Counted from the first letter of the stretch, positions 42,813 through 52,677 are shown. The stretch: DNA of 64,000 nucleotides from Nocardia iowensis (GCF_019222765.1 NZ_CP078145.1:4836001-4900000); one strand, 5' to 3'. Made by a program: numbers and translations. Notes: generated by a model not told the origin, from the sequence alone.

Positions 42813-43859
42813 ATGAGCACCACAGTCTCTCTCCCCCGTCGCGGCATCCTGCTGTCCGGTCTCGCGGCAGGCGCCGGTGTCCTCGCGGCCGCCTGCACGT
42901 CCAACGACACCACGGCAGGCACTCAGGTAGCTGGCAATACCGGTGACAACGCCGCCGCCGGACAGCAAGTGCGCGTGGGGTTTTCCGCACCCGCCGCCGA
43001 CCATGGCTGGACCGCGGCGATCACCCGCAACGCGCGGGCTCAGGCGGAGAAATTCGCCGATGTCACGCTCAACGTCACCGAAGGCACCAACGACGTCGCC
43101 CGCCAGATCGAGCAGGTGCAGTCGATGATCAACCAGAAGGCCGACGTCCTGGTGGTACTGCCGTTCGACGGCAACGCCCTCACCGAGATCGCGAAAAACG
43201 CGATGGCGGCGGGGATTCCAGTGATCAACCTGGATCGGGTCTTCGCATCGGCCCTGGCCTACCGCACGTGGATCGGCGGCGACAACTACGGCATGGGCGT
43301 CAACGCGGGCAACTTCATCGTCCGCAAGCTGCGCGACGCGGGCATCGGCGACCCAGTAATCGTCGAAATCGCCGGAATCGACAGCCTCCAGCTCACCCAG
43401 GAACGCAGCCGGGGCTTCCAGGACGCTCTCGCCGCCGCCGGATTCCGTATCGCCGCAAGGCAATCCACCGATTTCACAGCGTCAGGTGGCCAGCAGGTGG
43501 CCAGTCAGATGCTGCAGGCGACGAAGAAGATCGACGCCATGTGGAACCACGACGACGACCAGGGCATCGGCGTGCTGGCCGCGATCAAACAGGCCAACCG
43601 ATCCGGCGAGTTCGTCATGGTCGGTGGGGGCGGCTCGGCCCAGGCCATGAAGGAAATTCAGGCAGGCAACTCGCCCTTGCAGGCCACCGTGCTCTACAGC
43701 CCGGCCATGGCCTCCTCGGCGGTCGCGCTGGCCCGGCTGCTCGGGCAGCGCAGAGCACTCGGCGATCTCGCCGAACACGATGTGCCCGCGAAGATCACGA
43801 CCTTCTCCGCGGTCGTCACCAAAGACAACGCCGAACAGTATCTAGCGAACGGCTACTGA
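42813..43859 (+). CDS. Sugar-binding lipoprotein of the ABC transporter
   Basis: A 348-residue periplasmic-binding-protein-fold protein (RbsB/XylF group). The signal peptide carries a twin arginine (SLPRRGILLSG) and a lipobox with Cys28 (LAAAC), so it is anchored outside the membrane. VRVGFSAPAADHGWTAAITR begins the mature fold and QKADVLVVLPFDGNA is a typical ligand loop. It determines the specificity of the importer; the sugar is not evident from the sequence. ATG 42813 follows AAGGAAAA. Confidence 0.92.
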   Translation: MSTTVSLPRRGILLSGLAAGAGVLAAACTSNDTTAGTQVAGNTGDNAAAGQQVRVGFSAPAADHGWTAAITRNARAQAEKFADVTLNVTEGTNDVARQIEQVQSMINQKADVLVVLPFDGNALTEIAKNAMAAGIPVINLDRVFASALAYRTWIGGDNYGMGVNAGNFIVRKLRDAGIGDPVIVEIAGIDSLQLTQERSRGFQDALAAAGFRIAARQSTDFTASGGQQVASQMLQATKKIDAMWNHDDDQGIGVLAAIKQANRSGEFVMVGGGGSAQAMKEIQAGNSPLQATVLYSPAMASSAVALARLLGQRRALGDLAEHDVPAKITTFSAVVTKDNAEQYLANGY

Positions 43860-43873
43860 CCGATCGGAGCCAG

Positions 43874-45037
43874 ATGACCTCGACACACCGACCCACACTC
43901 GGCATCGGGATGGTCGGCCATGCCTTCATGGGCCGCGCCCATTCGCATGCCTGGCGCAGTGTGGATGCGTTCTTCGACCTGCCGTGGCGGCCGGTACCGG
44001 TCGTCCTCGCGGGCCGGGACGTCGGCCGGGCGGCCACCGCCGCCGCCCGGCTCGGCTGGGCGAGCGCCGTCGGCGATTGGAAGGAGTTGCTCGACCGCGA
44101 CGATGTCGATCTCATCGATATCTGCACACCCGGCGACAGCCACGCCGAAATCGCCATCGCCGCGCTGCGTGCGGGCAAGCATGTGCTGTGCGAGAAGCCG
44201 ATGGCCAACAGCGTCGCCGAGGCGGAGTCGATGGCCGCCGCGGCTGAGCAGGCCGCTCTGCGCGGGGTGCGGTCGATGGTGGGATTCAGCTACCGGCGGG
44301 TGCCCGCGCTGGCCTTGGCGCGAAATCTGGTGGCGCAGGGTCGGATCGGCACCATCCGGCACGTGCGGGCACTGTATCTACAGGACTGGCTCGTCGATCC
44401 CGAGGCGCCGCTCACCTGGCGGCTCGATCGGCGGCGCGCCGGGTCGGGCGCGCTCGGCGACATCGGCGCGCACATCATCGACGCCACTCAGTTCGTCACC
44501 GGGGAGGCGCTGACCGGGGTGTCGGCACTGCTGGACACGTTCGTCACCGAACGCCCCCGCCCGGACGGGCCGGGCCGTGGCCGGGTCACGGTGGACGACG
44601 CCGCGCTGTTCCTCGGTCGGCTCTCCGGTGGCGGACTGGCTTCCTTCGAGGCGACCCGGGTCGCCGCCGGACGCAAGAACGCACTTCGCCTCGAGCTCAA
44701 CGGAACCAACGGCAGCCTGGCCTTCGACCTGGAGGCGATGAACGAATTGTGGTTCCACGACCACACCGAGGAACCGGAGACCGCCGGTTTCCGCCGCATC
44801 CTGGTGACCGAGCCGCAGCACCCCTACTCGGGTGCCTGGTGGCCCGCCGGGCACGGGCTCGGCTACGACCACACCTTCACCAACGAAGTCGCCGATCTGG
44901 TCATCGCGATCGCGGCGGGCAAGGACCCGAGCCCCAGCTTTGCCGACGGGCTCGCGGTGCAGCGAGTGCTGGCGGCGGTCGAGGAAAGCGCGGCCGACGC
45001 CGGGCGCTGGACCGCCATCGGAGGAGGACGACCATGA
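43874..45037 (+). CDS. Gfo/Idh/MocA-family NAD(P)-dependent sugar/inositol dehydrogenase
   Basis: A 387-residue oxidoreductase. The Rossmann motif is [17 protein letters not shown], followed by [20 protein letters not shown], the catalytic CEKPMA with Lys, and [16 protein letters not shown] with the His near residue 198. The family oxidises sugars or cyclitols. ATG 43874 lies 14 bases after the binding-protein stop. It very likely takes the imported substrate to a keto sugar. Confidence 0.92.
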   Translation: MTSTHRPTLGIGMVGHAFMGRAHSHAWRSVDAFFDLPWRPVPVVLAGRDVGRAATAAARLGWASAVGDWKELLDRDDVDLIDICTPGDSHAEIAIAALRAGKHVLCEKPMANSVAEAESMAAAAEQAALRGVRSMVGFSYRRVPALALARNLVAQGRIGTIRHVRALYLQDWLVDPEAPLTWRLDRRRAGSGALGDIGAHIIDATQFVTGEALTGVSALLDTFVTERPRPDGPGRGRVTVDDAALFLGRLSGGGLASFEATRVAAGRKNALRLELNGTNGSLAFDLEAMNELWFHDHTEEPETAGFRRILVTEPQHPYSGAWWPAGHGLGYDHTFTNEVADLVIAIAAGKDPSPSFADGLAVQRVLAAVEESAADAGRWTAIGGGRP

Positions 45038-46041
45038 GACCGATCACGCTGTTCACCGGCCAGTGGGCCGACCTACCCTTCGAGCAGGTGTGTCGGCTGG
45101 CGGCCGACTGGGGCTACGACGGACTCGAAATCGCCTGTTCCGGCGATCATTTCGAGGTGGACAAGGCACTGGCCGACCCCGGTTACGCACCGCTCAAACG
45201 GAAGACTCTCGAGCGTTACGGGCTTCAGGTCTTCGCACTGTCCAATCACCTGGTCGGCCAAGCTGTCTGCGATCACCCGATCGACGAACGGCACCGAGCC
45301 ATTGTGCCGCCACGCATTTGGGGCGACGGCGAGCCGGAAGGCGTGCGGCGGCGGGCCGCGGCCGAAATGGCCGATACGGCACGGGCGGCCGCGCAGCTCG
45401 GCGTGCGCACGGTCGTCGGGTTCACCGGATCGAGTATCTGGCACACCGTCGCGATGTTCCCTCCGGTGCCGCAGGAGGCGATCGAACGCGGATACCGAGA
45501 TTTCGCGGAGCGGTGGAATCCGATCCTCGATGTCTTCGATGCCGAAGGCGTGCGTTTCGCGCATGAGGTGCATCCCAGTGAAATCGCCTACGACTACTGG
45601 ACCACCGTGCGCGCCCTGGCTGCCGTCGACCACCGGCCTGCCTTCGGATTGAACTGGGACCCTTCCCATTTCATTTGGCAAGACCTGGACCCGGTCGCGT
45701 TCATTCTGGACTTCGCCGACCGGATCTATCACGTCGACTGCAAGGACACCAAGGTGCGCTGCGGCGACGGCAGACGCGGGCGACTGTCGTCGCATCTGCC
45801 GTGGGCCGATATGCGCCGCGGCTGGGATTTCGTCTCCACCGGGCGTGGGGACGTGCCGTGGGAAGACTGTTTCCGTGCCCTCAATGCCATCGGCTACGCC
45901 GGACCGATCTCGATCGAATGGGAAGACGCGGGCATGGACCGGCTCGCCGGGGCGCCCGAAGCGCTCTCCTTCGTCCGCCGCCTCAACGCCATCACCCCAC
46001 CACCGGCCCCGTTCGACGCCGCCTTCGGAGCCGAACGGTAA
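45034..46041 (+). CDS. Sugar phosphate isomerase/epimerase-like TIM barrel
   Basis: A 335-residue xylose-isomerase-like TIM-barrel protein (IolE/IolI group). Metal ligands are visible in [13 protein letters not shown] (Glu), [12 protein letters not shown] (Asp/His), [10 protein letters not shown] and SIEWEDAGM. Its ATG overlaps the stop of the MocA-like gene (ATGA) and GGAGGA precedes it. It would act on the keto sugar or inosose from the dehydrogenase and completes the ROK-ABC-dehydrogenase-isomerase operon. Confidence 0.9.
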   Translation: MRPITLFTGQWADLPFEQVCRLAADWGYDGLEIACSGDHFEVDKALADPGYAPLKRKTLERYGLQVFALSNHLVGQAVCDHPIDERHRAIVPPRIWGDGEPEGVRRRAAAEMADTARAAAQLGVRTVVGFTGSSIWHTVAMFPPVPQEAIERGYRDFAERWNPILDVFDAEGVRFAHEVHPSEIAYDYWTTVRALAAVDHRPAFGLNWDPSHFIWQDLDPVAFILDFADRIYHVDCKDTKVRCGDGRRGRLSSHLPWADMRRGWDFVSTGRGDVPWEDCFRALNAIGYAGPISIEWEDAGMDRLAGAPEALSFVRRLNAITPPPAPFDAAFGAER

Positions 46042-46056
46042 CGCGTGGCATCCGCC

Positions 46057-47136
46057 TCATACGCTGCGGACCGGAGGTGGGCCGACGACCTCGAGATCCA
46101 GCTCCGCCCGCGCTCGCGCGTAACCCGCTGCCGGGAACTCCATATCCCCGTCCTCGCTGTGCACATGCGCCTCGGTCGGTGTGTTCATGTACTCGAAGAA
46201 CTTCTCGAACACACCGGTGGTCAGTAGGCCGAGCATCTGGGTGTTGTGGCTGTCGAACGCGAAGCTGTGCACGGTGCCCGCCGGGACATGCAGAAAGTCG
46301 CCCTTGGTGAGCAGCAGTTCTGTCCCGTTCGCGTGCAACAGGATTCGACCCTCTAGACAGATGAAGTTCTCCGTGTGTTCGCGGTGGAAGTGCCGCGGGA
46401 TGTAGGGGCTTTTGCCGCCGATGGTGTGCATCGCGAAGTAGGTTCCACCGGTGTTGGCGGACCGCGCCAGATAGGTGTTGAGCTGGCCCATGCTCGCCCA
46501 CCGGTCGCCTTCGCCCACCTCGAGGACAAAAGGCGATTCGCCGTCTGGCAGCGACGTTCCGGTCAACGGCGGCAGGTGATGCTTCGCCAGATCGTGGATT
46601 CGTACGCCGAATTGGGCGGCGAGTTCCGATTGCTGTCCAGCGGATACCGGCCGGTCCGCGGTCACGTCGAAGACGTGCGACGCGGTCTCGCGACCGGTGG
46701 CTTGCGCCCACCGGTGCCCGTCGCCCACGGTGAGCCAACTCAGGAACCGGGTGCGGTGCGCGAGCATGCGATAGGCGTACGGCACGCCGGGCGGAACGGT
46801 GACGGAAGAGCCCGGGATGAGGACGTGCGTTTCACCCGGCAGCCACACTTGCAGCTGTCCATCGGTGACGTACAGGAACCGGTGCTCCTGCGCATGCGAC
46901 AGGAATGGTGTTTCGATTCCCTTGCCGCCGTACACATATGCGGCGCCGAACTGCCCACCGGTGTCCTCCGGCCGGGCGATGACCGTGATCAGCTGCCCGC
47001 CGAGTTCGTGACGTTCACCTGCACCGGCAGCCAGGTAGTACGGGACGCACCGGCCCGGGAGAGTGTCGACGCTCGGGGCAAGCGTCTGAACTTCATCGAT
47101 AGTAGGAATGTCGAAGACGGTCGAAGCCGTGTCCAA
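46057..47136 (-). CDS. Bicupin, quercetin 2,3-dioxygenase-like
   Basis: A 359-residue protein with two cupin domains. The C-terminal one has the full metal motif (PRHFHREHTENF, later VPAGTVHSFAF); the N-terminal one is weaker (SHAQEHRFLYVTDG, PPGVPYAYRM). Bacterial quercetinase-type dioxygenases have this length and layout. TTG 47136 has GGAGGAG about 9 bases upstream. It converges with the sugar operon. The substrate may be a flavonoid or another enediol; this cannot be decided here. Confidence 0.88.
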   Translation of the reverse strand: MDTASTVFDIPTIDEVQTLAPSVDTLPGRCVPYYLAAGAGERHELGGQLITVIARPEDTGGQFGAAYVYGGKGIETPFLSHAQEHRFLYVTDGQLQVWLPGETHVLIPGSSVTVPPGVPYAYRMLAHRTRFLSWLTVGDGHRWAQATGRETASHVFDVTADRPVSAGQQSELAAQFGVRIHDLAKHHLPPLTGTSLPDGESPFVLEVGEGDRWASMGQLNTYLARSANTGGTYFAMHTIGGKSPYIPRHFHREHTENFICLEGRILLHANGTELLLTKGDFLHVPAGTVHSFAFDSHNTQMLGLLTTGVFEKFFEYMNTPTEAHVHSEDGDMEFPAAGYARARAELDLEVVGPPPVRSV

Positions 47137-47318
47137 GGAAGAACTCCTCCGAACGCAGTACCCGGGCCCGGGTCACCGCATACGCGGTTGTAAAGCCTCT
47201 CGCAGGTCCTGCCTGATCCGGATGGTAGCAGGACGAACCGGTCGGCTGGGCAATCGCACCACCGATGGTTGCGGACGTCGTCGGGGGGTACTTCCTCGGC
47301 ACTACAGGAGGTTTCATC

Positions 47319-47498
47319 ATGATGGCCATAGCTGCCGCTGTCGCGTTCGGGCTCGCGTTGCTGTTCGATCTGATCAATGCCAGCCTCGGCGACCACATCA
47401 CCGAAGGCACGCTCGTCACCCTCGGCCTGCTGCTCGTCGCCCTGCACCTAGCCGGTGTCGGCACCAGCCGCTCAATTAACTGGCGCCGCCGCCGGTAA
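47319..47498 (+). CDS. Small two-helix membrane protein
   Basis: A 59-residue protein with two hydrophobic helices (AIAAAVAFGLALLFDLI and LVTLGLLLVALHLAGV) and a basic tail ending NWRRRR. ATG 47319 is chosen because AGGAGG lies 8 bases upstream; the frame extends to 47265 without a ribosome-binding site. The function is unknown. Confidence 0.65.
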   Translation: MMAIAAAVAFGLALLFDLINASLGDHITEGTLVTLGLLLVALHLAGVGTSRSINWRRRR

Positions 47499-47579
47499 AG
47501 AACCGACTACGGACCTGGCCCCTTGCGCGCTGCTGCGGTGGGCCGCGCAGCTGATGGGCGTGCCGGCACTGCGCGTGCA

Positions 47580-47885
47580 TCACTCGGTGGCAGCGATCAA
47601 TGCGCGCAGCGCGGCGATTTCCGCATCCAACGCCGCGCGCCCGGCGTCGGTGATGGTCAGCCAGGTTCTGGGTCGCCCTTGACCGGTGTTGCGAGTGCTG
47701 ACGATCAGTCCGGCGTCTTCGAGCACTTTCAGATGCCGGTTGAGGTTGCCGTCGGTGAGGTGCAAGGTATCTCGCAGCGCACCGAACTCCATCGAAACAC
47801 CGGTGCGCAGCAGTGCGAGGATGCCGAGGCGACTGCGTTGATGCACGGTGTCGTCGAGCCCTACGGCGGGGTGCACGTCAGTCAT
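47580..47885 (-). CDS. Winged-helix transcriptional regulator (HTH_34/MarR-like)
   Basis: A 101-residue regulator with one winged helix: VHQRSRLGILALLRTGVSME, then LRDTLHLTDGNLNRHLKVLE, then the wing TRNTGQGRPRTWLTITDAGR. Such proteins are often paired with a membrane protein gene. Its ATG overlaps the stop of the upstream membrane protein gene (ATGA), so the two form an operon. Confidence 0.88.
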   Translation of the reverse strand: MTDVHPAVGLDDTVHQRSRLGILALLRTGVSMEFGALRDTLHLTDGNLNRHLKVLEDAGLIVSTRNTGQGRPRTWLTITDAGRAALDAEIAALRALIAATE

Positions 47886-48466
47886 GACGCACGCGCGGGA
47901 TCTGCGCGAACCAACTCGACGAAGACAGCCAACGCGGCCGTCACACCTACGGCAAGGGCCACCACGGAATAGCCGTCTTCCGGATCGGCGATGGCAACGA
48001 TGACGGGCGTCGCGACGCAGACAATCGCTACCGCGGCCGTTGTCATCGAACGCCAGGCCGCGGCGAACACCGCCAATCCCGTGCCGACTATCAGCCACGG
48101 AATCGCCGAGGCCCATTCGCCCCGGTAGAGCCAACTCGCCCCGAGGGTGGCCGCCAACATCACCATGCCGGTCAGAAAGGCCAGCCCGCCACGGCTTTCC
48201 GGTGCCTGCACCCGTCGGCTGACGAAGAACCACGCGCAGGCGACCGCCGTCAGCGGGGACACCATCGTGTAATACAGCGACACACCATTGCCGGAGTCGA
48301 GCAAGTTCACCACCGGTACCGATGCCAGCACTTCGACGGCGACACACAACAGCGGAAACCACACGGGCGAACCCAACTTCCAGCCCTGTGCGGTCCATTT
48401 CTCGATATCGCCGACGAGCTGACGGGCACCCTCGACATCCGGTTGACTTTGCGATGCAGAGTTCAT
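47882..48466 (-). CDS. Hypothetical six-helix membrane protein
   Basis: A 194-residue membrane protein with about six hydrophobic segments after a polar N-terminal 30 residues (starting PVWFPLLCVAVEVLASVPVV; the last is VVALAVGVTAALAVFVELV). I recognise no family. It is coupled to the wHTH regulator, a common actinobacterial pair. Confidence 0.8.
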   Translation of the reverse strand: MNSASQSQPDVEGARQLVGDIEKWTAQGWKLGSPVWFPLLCVAVEVLASVPVVNLLDSGNGVSLYYTMVSPLTAVACAWFFVSRRVQAPESRGGLAFLTGMVMLAATLGASWLYRGEWASAIPWLIVGTGLAVFAAAWRSMTTAAVAIVCVATPVIVAIADPEDGYSVVALAVGVTAALAVFVELVRADPARAS

Positions 48467-48503
48467 AAATCAACTTTGCGCCGCAAAGCTATGGCTGTCA
48501 AGC

Positions 48504-49685
48504 TCAACCGCTTCGACGGCTAGCCGTGACGATGGTGGGTTCCGGCGGGGTCCAGCGGCCGGTGCGCGACGCGGCCGACGCGAAGCCGAAGTCGTGCTTG
48601 AGTTCTTCCGGGATGGCGTACTGCATGACGCGACCACGGGTGAGCGAGCTGAGCTCGAACCAGGTGGTGAGGTGGCCGAGGCGGTCCAGTGCCCACTCAC
48701 CCAATGGTGAACTGTCCTCGATGGTTTCGAGGACGCCGAGCATGGCCGGGACAGTCTTGATCGCGGTGTCCCATCCGGTGCGCGGCACCGCGAGCCAGTC
48801 GGCGCAGGTGTCGCCGATGAGGTAGCGGATAAGGGCGGAAACCACCGGGTCGAACAGGGTGCCGGGAACGACGTCCTCATAGAGGTCGATGAGTTGGCGG
48901 GTGAGGTTCACACCCTCGTCGCTCGGTCCCATGTGACGGATCAGGTAGAGGTCGAGGAATTGCCGGGCGGCCTCCAGGTCCTTCGGCGCTTGCTGCTGGT
49001 CGACGCCGAGCATCGCACCGACCACCCGCCAGGCGTAAAAATACGCCTCGGCGCCGTCCACGCTCATGTGGATGTTCAACCGGTGCAGGCTATCGAGGAC
49101 CAGCATGGAGAACAGCAGTTGACCACCGATCATGTCCTCTTGGCAGATGGGTGTGCCCCAAGTCTCGATATCCCAACGCTTTTCGCGGGAGAGGTGGTGG
49201 CGAATGGCGGCGTGCAGCAGCCGCACCTTCTGCACCGCGGGGATGAAGCGGCTACCGGCTTCGAAGGCGTCGGGCTGCATGAGGTAGACGGTGAACTGCC
49301 CGGTCTCGGCCATCCGTTTGGACGGATATTCCAGCGAATGCGTGGCCGACAGCAGTTTCGCGACCTGTGGGATCACGTAACACGCGGGCATGGCCGCAAA
49401 AGACAGCGCGGTGGAGATGTGCACGTTGTTGTCGATGAAGAACAGCCTGGCCTTCTCCATCTCGTCCCAGTCCACCCAGGCGGGCGGGGCGGCGGTCGTC
49501 TGCAGATACTCGCGGGCGACCTCGGGCAGGTCGTCGGGCAGGGGCGCACCAGCGGTTGAGACATAGCGCATGAGGGTGTTGAACTTGCCCACCTCACCAC
49601 GCTCGAACAGGGTGGCCACAGTGGCATCGGCGAGTTCGTCACCGTGCAGTCGCAGTGCGTCCATCGATGCTTGCGTGTAGGTCAT
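48504..49685 (-). CDS. DUF2236 / MpaB-like oxygenase (rubber oxygenase Lcp group)
   Basis: A 393-residue helical protein of the ER-bound oxygenase MpaB/MpaB'/rubber oxygenase family (DUF2236). Matching stretches are GEVGKFNTLMRYVSTAGAPL, SFAAMPACYVIPQVAKLLSA, RLLHAAIRHHLSREKRWD and NQEDMIGGQLL-type IPICQEDMIGGQLLFS. Family members carry heme b and cleave isoprenoid or other hydrophobic chains. No signal peptide is present, unlike secreted Lcp. ATG 49685 follows AAGGAGG. It is the last gene of an operon with a polyprenyl synthase, so its substrate may be an isoprenoid (inference). Confidence 0.85.
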   Translation of the reverse strand: MTYTQASMDALRLHGDELADATVATLFERGEVGKFNTLMRYVSTAGAPLPDDLPEVAREYLQTTAAPPAWVDWDEMEKARLFFIDNNVHISTALSFAAMPACYVIPQVAKLLSATHSLEYPSKRMAETGQFTVYLMQPDAFEAGSRFIPAVQKVRLLHAAIRHHLSREKRWDIETWGTPICQEDMIGGQLLFSMLVLDSLHRLNIHMSVDGAEAYFYAWRVVGAMLGVDQQQAPKDLEAARQFLDLYLIRHMGPSDEGVNLTRQLIDLYEDVVPGTLFDPVVSALIRYLIGDTCADWLAVPRTGWDTAIKTVPAMLGVLETIEDSSPLGEWALDRLGHLTTWFELSSLTRGRVMQYAIPEELKHDFGFASAASRTGRWTPPEPTIVTASRRSG

Positions 49686-49722
49686 CGAGCCTCCTTGTGT
49701 CGGTGGCGAAATGGTGCGCGAG

Positions 49723-50769
49723 TCAGTACCGGCGCGTGGTCGCGGCATGGGCCAACTCGGTCAGCGCGTGCGCGGCGGGCGCGGGCACATCCGCCAAAGC
49801 GTGCGTGGCCTCCTCGACCCGGGCGGTGATCATCTGCTCGATCCGGGCGGGTGCGCCGACCTGGGTCATCAGGTCGCGCAGTTCGCCCAGATCCGTGTCG
49901 TCGGGTTCGCCCAGGTCCAGCAGCCGCGTCAGCCGTTCGCGTTGCGGATGGTCGACGGCCCGCCAGGTTTCGGCTAGCAGGGCCGTTGGACGGTGGGCGC
50001 GAAGGTCGTCGAGATTCGCCTTGCCGGTTCGGGCCCGGTCACCGAACAGGCCGAGCAGGTCGTCGCGCAGTTGGAATGCCTCGCCGAGAGGTAGACCGTA
50101 CGCGGAGAAGGCTTTCCGCAGCCGGTCGTCCGCGCCACCCAGCGCACCGCCGATGAGTAGGGGCTGCTCGACGGTGTATTTGGCCGTCTTGTACCGGACC
50201 ACCTTCAGCGACTCGGCCACATCCGGCACCGCGCCGGTACACAGAATCTCCAAACACTCACCGGCTATCAGCTCCCGGGCCAGCACCGCCCACAGCGGGC
50301 GCGCCCGTGACAGGTAGGCCACGGGCAGACCGCTGGTCACGAACAGCTGACCGGCCAATGCCATGAGCAGATCCCCGACCAGCATGGCGAGCGCTTTCCC
50401 GGTCTGCTCGAACTCGGACGCACGGTGCGGCCGGGCGCGCAGGGCCGCGTGCGCGGTGGGCAACCCGTGCCGGAGTGGGCTGTCATCGATGATGTCGTCG
50501 TGCACACTCGCCGCCGCGTGCACCAATTCCAAAGCTGCAGCGGCCCGTACGAAGGCGTCGCTGTCGGGTTGCCCGGCCGCGCGCCAGCCCCAGTAGCAGA
50601 AGGCCGCCCGCAACCGCTTTCCGTGGCCGCTCGCCACCACGAGCTGATCGGCCACCGGACCCAGTCGCGGGTCGATGTCGAGCAGCTGGTCGCGTTCCCG
50701 TCCGATGAATTCCTCGAGAACGTCGTCGACGCGAGCCTTGAAGGCGCGGGCGTCGTGCCGGTCAGGCAT
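49723..50769 (-). CDS. Polyprenyl diphosphate synthase (GGPP/FPP synthase-like)
   Basis: A 348-residue isoprenyl diphosphate synthase. The first aspartate-rich motif is HDDIIDDSP (Asp91-Asp96), with GKRLRAAF upstream; the second is QLRDDLLGLFGD. KTAKYTVEQPLLIGGAL fits the substrate pocket. It condenses IPP with allylic diphosphates; the final length is uncertain. ATG 50769 overlaps the end of the small upstream gene by 8 bases. It is operonic with the DUF2236 oxygenase. Confidence 0.9.
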   Translation of the reverse strand: MPDRHDARAFKARVDDVLEEFIGRERDQLLDIDPRLGPVADQLVVASGHGKRLRAAFCYWGWRAAGQPDSDAFVRAAAALELVHAAASVHDDIIDDSPLRHGLPTAHAALRARPHRASEFEQTGKALAMLVGDLLMALAGQLFVTSGLPVAYLSRARPLWAVLARELIAGECLEILCTGAVPDVAESLKVVRYKTAKYTVEQPLLIGGALGGADDRLRKAFSAYGLPLGEAFQLRDDLLGLFGDRARTGKANLDDLRAHRPTALLAETWRAVDHPQRERLTRLLDLGEPDDTDLGELRDLMTQVGAPARIEQMITARVEEATHALADVPAPAAHALTELAHAATTRRY

Positions 50770-51043
50770 CACCGGAACCTGTCCGGCGCGCGGCGACGTG
50801 CTGGGCGAGGATCTCCAGATGGGCGGGCGGCAGGAATGCACCGCGGTCCAGTGCCAATCGCCCGCGCGCCTCGAGGTCGCTCCGCGCTTCCCCGGCCAGC
50901 CCCGTCAGGTCCGACCGCCGTAGTAGTCCCCACGCCCGACCCACCACCGGGCCCACTCGACTGAGTGCCAGATCCGCTAGACCGGCCGCCAGGAGTACCG
51001 CGTCCTCAGTCCGGGATCCGCGCTGATTCGACCTCTGCGACAT
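50762..51043 (-). CDS. Small helical protein upstream of the polyprenyl synthase
   Basis: A 93-residue basic, helix-rich protein (TEDAVLLAAGLADLALSRVG, then a LARRSDLTGLAGEAR-like LLRRSDLTGLAGEARSDL). ATG 51043 follows CAGGAG. It overlaps the polyprenyl synthase start, so translation is coupled and a partner role is likely. I do not recognise the family. Confidence 0.65.
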   Translation of the reverse strand: MSQRSNQRGSRTEDAVLLAAGLADLALSRVGPVVGRAWGLLRRSDLTGLAGEARSDLEARGRLALDRGAFLPPAHLEILAQHVAARRTGSGDA

Positions 51044-51213
51044 GCGATCACGCTCCTGTTCACACGATCGGCACCCGGTGCCGTGCGATCCGGAAAGAGC
51101 TGAACCGGCCCGGCATCGCCAGTGTGGCAGCGGTGGCGCGGAGACACGCCGAAAATTTGCAGGACGTGTGCACAACGCCGAATAGCGGTTGCCGGTTCAG
51201 GTACGCACGCTGC

Positions 51214-51759
51214 TCAATCCAAGCTCGCGATACGCGCCGTCAGCTCCGGCTCGCTCAGCGTTCCCGGAACGGTGTCGACCTCGGTGTATTTGCTGACGAA
51301 GACGAAGGCCGGGTGGTCGGTCACGCGGAATCGCTGGGACACAGATCCGTCGGTGTCGGCGATGCTCGCGAACGGCAGAGCGTGGTCGGCGGCGAAGGCG
51401 CGCATCGCAGGTATCTGGTCGCCAGCGGCGACACCGACGAACTGCACGTCAGGATGAGTGCGAGCAGCCTCGGCGACACGAGGAGCCTCGGTTCGGCAGT
51501 CCGGGCACCCCGGTGCCCAGAACCACAGCACGACCGGCTTTCCCACCAAACTCGCACCGAAGAACTCGGCACCGTCGACGGTGCGCGCGGTGAACCGCAG
51601 TGGCTCGGGTACGGGGGCACCTGGCCCCGCGCTCGAGCTGATCTGGGCTGCGGACCGAGCCGACGACGCGACAGCCGGATTCGTATCCTCGCCGCTCCCA
51701 ACACACCCGGTTACGAGCAACGCCGCAGCGAGCAGCAGCACACCCTGGCCGATCTTCAT
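51214..51759 (-). CDS. TlpA/ResA-like thioredoxin-fold lipoprotein
   Basis: A 181-residue lipoprotein (LLAAALLVTGC, Cys19) with a redoxin domain. The active site is Cys85-Pro-Asp-Cys88 in WFWAPGCPDCRTEAP, with the cis-Pro in VTDHPAFVFV. It would reduce or form disulfides in exported proteins. ATG 51759 follows GGAGG. It diverges from cutC across 168 bases. Confidence 0.88.
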   Translation of the reverse strand: MKIGQGVLLLAAALLVTGCVGSGEDTNPAVASSARSAAQISSSAGPGAPVPEPLRFTARTVDGAEFFGASLVGKPVVLWFWAPGCPDCRTEAPRVAEAARTHPDVQFVGVAAGDQIPAMRAFAADHALPFASIADTDGSVSQRFRVTDHPAFVFVSKYTEVDTVPGTLSEPELTARIASLD

Positions 51760-51927
51760 GTCATGAACCTCCGATTCATGCGAAGAGCCGCACTGATCCG
51801 CAACCGCGCCAGGCTGGTTCACGCCCGACGATGTGCGAACAGCAGTGCCGACACAGTCCATTGTCCGGATTCGGTCGGCGCTGGGCGACCTTACGGCCGA
51901 CACCGCGGGAGGTGGATACTCGCTGAG

Positions 51928-52677
51928 GTGCGGGTAGAGATCAGTGTCGAGTCGGTTGATGGGGTACGGGTCGCGGAGGAGGCTGGGGTGGACCGGGTCG
52001 AGGTGTGCGGTGGGCTGTCCGATGGCGGGTTGACTCCGAGTGTGGCGCTGATCGAACGCGCGGTGGCACTGACCAGGAAAACTGAAGTGCACGTGCTTAT
52101 TCGGCCGCGGGCAGGAGACTTTCGGTACTCCCCCGAGGAGATTTCGGTGATGGTGCGCGATATTCGTGCGGCTCGCGCGGCGGGCGCCAAGGGGGTTGTG
52201 GTCGGCGCGCTGGATTCGTCCGGTGCGCTCGACCCGGCGTGCGCGGCGTTCGTTGACGCGGCCGAAAACCTGGACGTCACTTTCCATCGGGCGATCGATG
52301 TCAGTGCGTCTTCGCAACGGGCACTGGACCAAGCGATCTCGTTCGGCTTCACGCGCGTGCTGACCTCGGGCAGGCAACGCTCGGTCTTGGACGGCGCACC
52401 ATTGATCAAAGATCTGGTGCGGCAGGCTTGCGGCGCGATCGAGGTGATGGCGTGCGGCGGCGTGCGCGCATCGAACGCCGTCGAAGTGCTTGCGGCGACC
52501 GGCGTCGCAGACCTGCACGCGGCCGTCCGCACGCCGGTGCGCGGCGCCAGGAATGGCGCGGTCTCGTTCGCCGGAGTCGGTGTCCCCCAGGGCTTCGACC
52601 GCTTCGAGACCGACCCCGCGGAGGTCGCGGCGCTATGCGAGCTCATCCGTGGCCGAAACCGGGTATCCCCTGAGTGA
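51928..52677 (+). CDS. cutC: CutC-family protein (copper homeostasis)
   Basis: A 249-residue TIM-barrel protein of the CutC family. The N-terminal VEISVESVDG, GVDRVEVCGGLSDGGLTPS and VHVLIRPRAGDFRY are family hallmarks, as are DVTFHRAID, LTSGRQRSVLDG and IEVMACGGVRASN. The length equals the family. GTG 51928 is chosen with GGGAGGTGG upstream. The copper role of the family is not firmly established. Confidence 0.9.
   Translation: MRVEISVESVDGVRVAEEAGVDRVEVCGGLSDGGLTPSVALIERAVALTRKTEVHVLIRPRAGDFRYSPEEISVMVRDIRAARAAGAKGVVVGALDSSGALDPACAAFVDAAENLDVTFHRAIDVSASSQRALDQAISFGFTRVLTSGRQRSVLDGAPLIKDLVRQACGAIEVMACGGVRASNAVEVLAATGVADLHAAVRTPVRGARNGAVSFAGVGVPQGFDRFETDPAEVAALCELIRGRNRVSPE

Noticed and set aside
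47155..47240. GTCCTGC/GCAGGAC inverted repeat upstream of the bicupin as an operator
   Set aside because: Short arms and a wide spacer with no matching regulator nearby; too weak to list.
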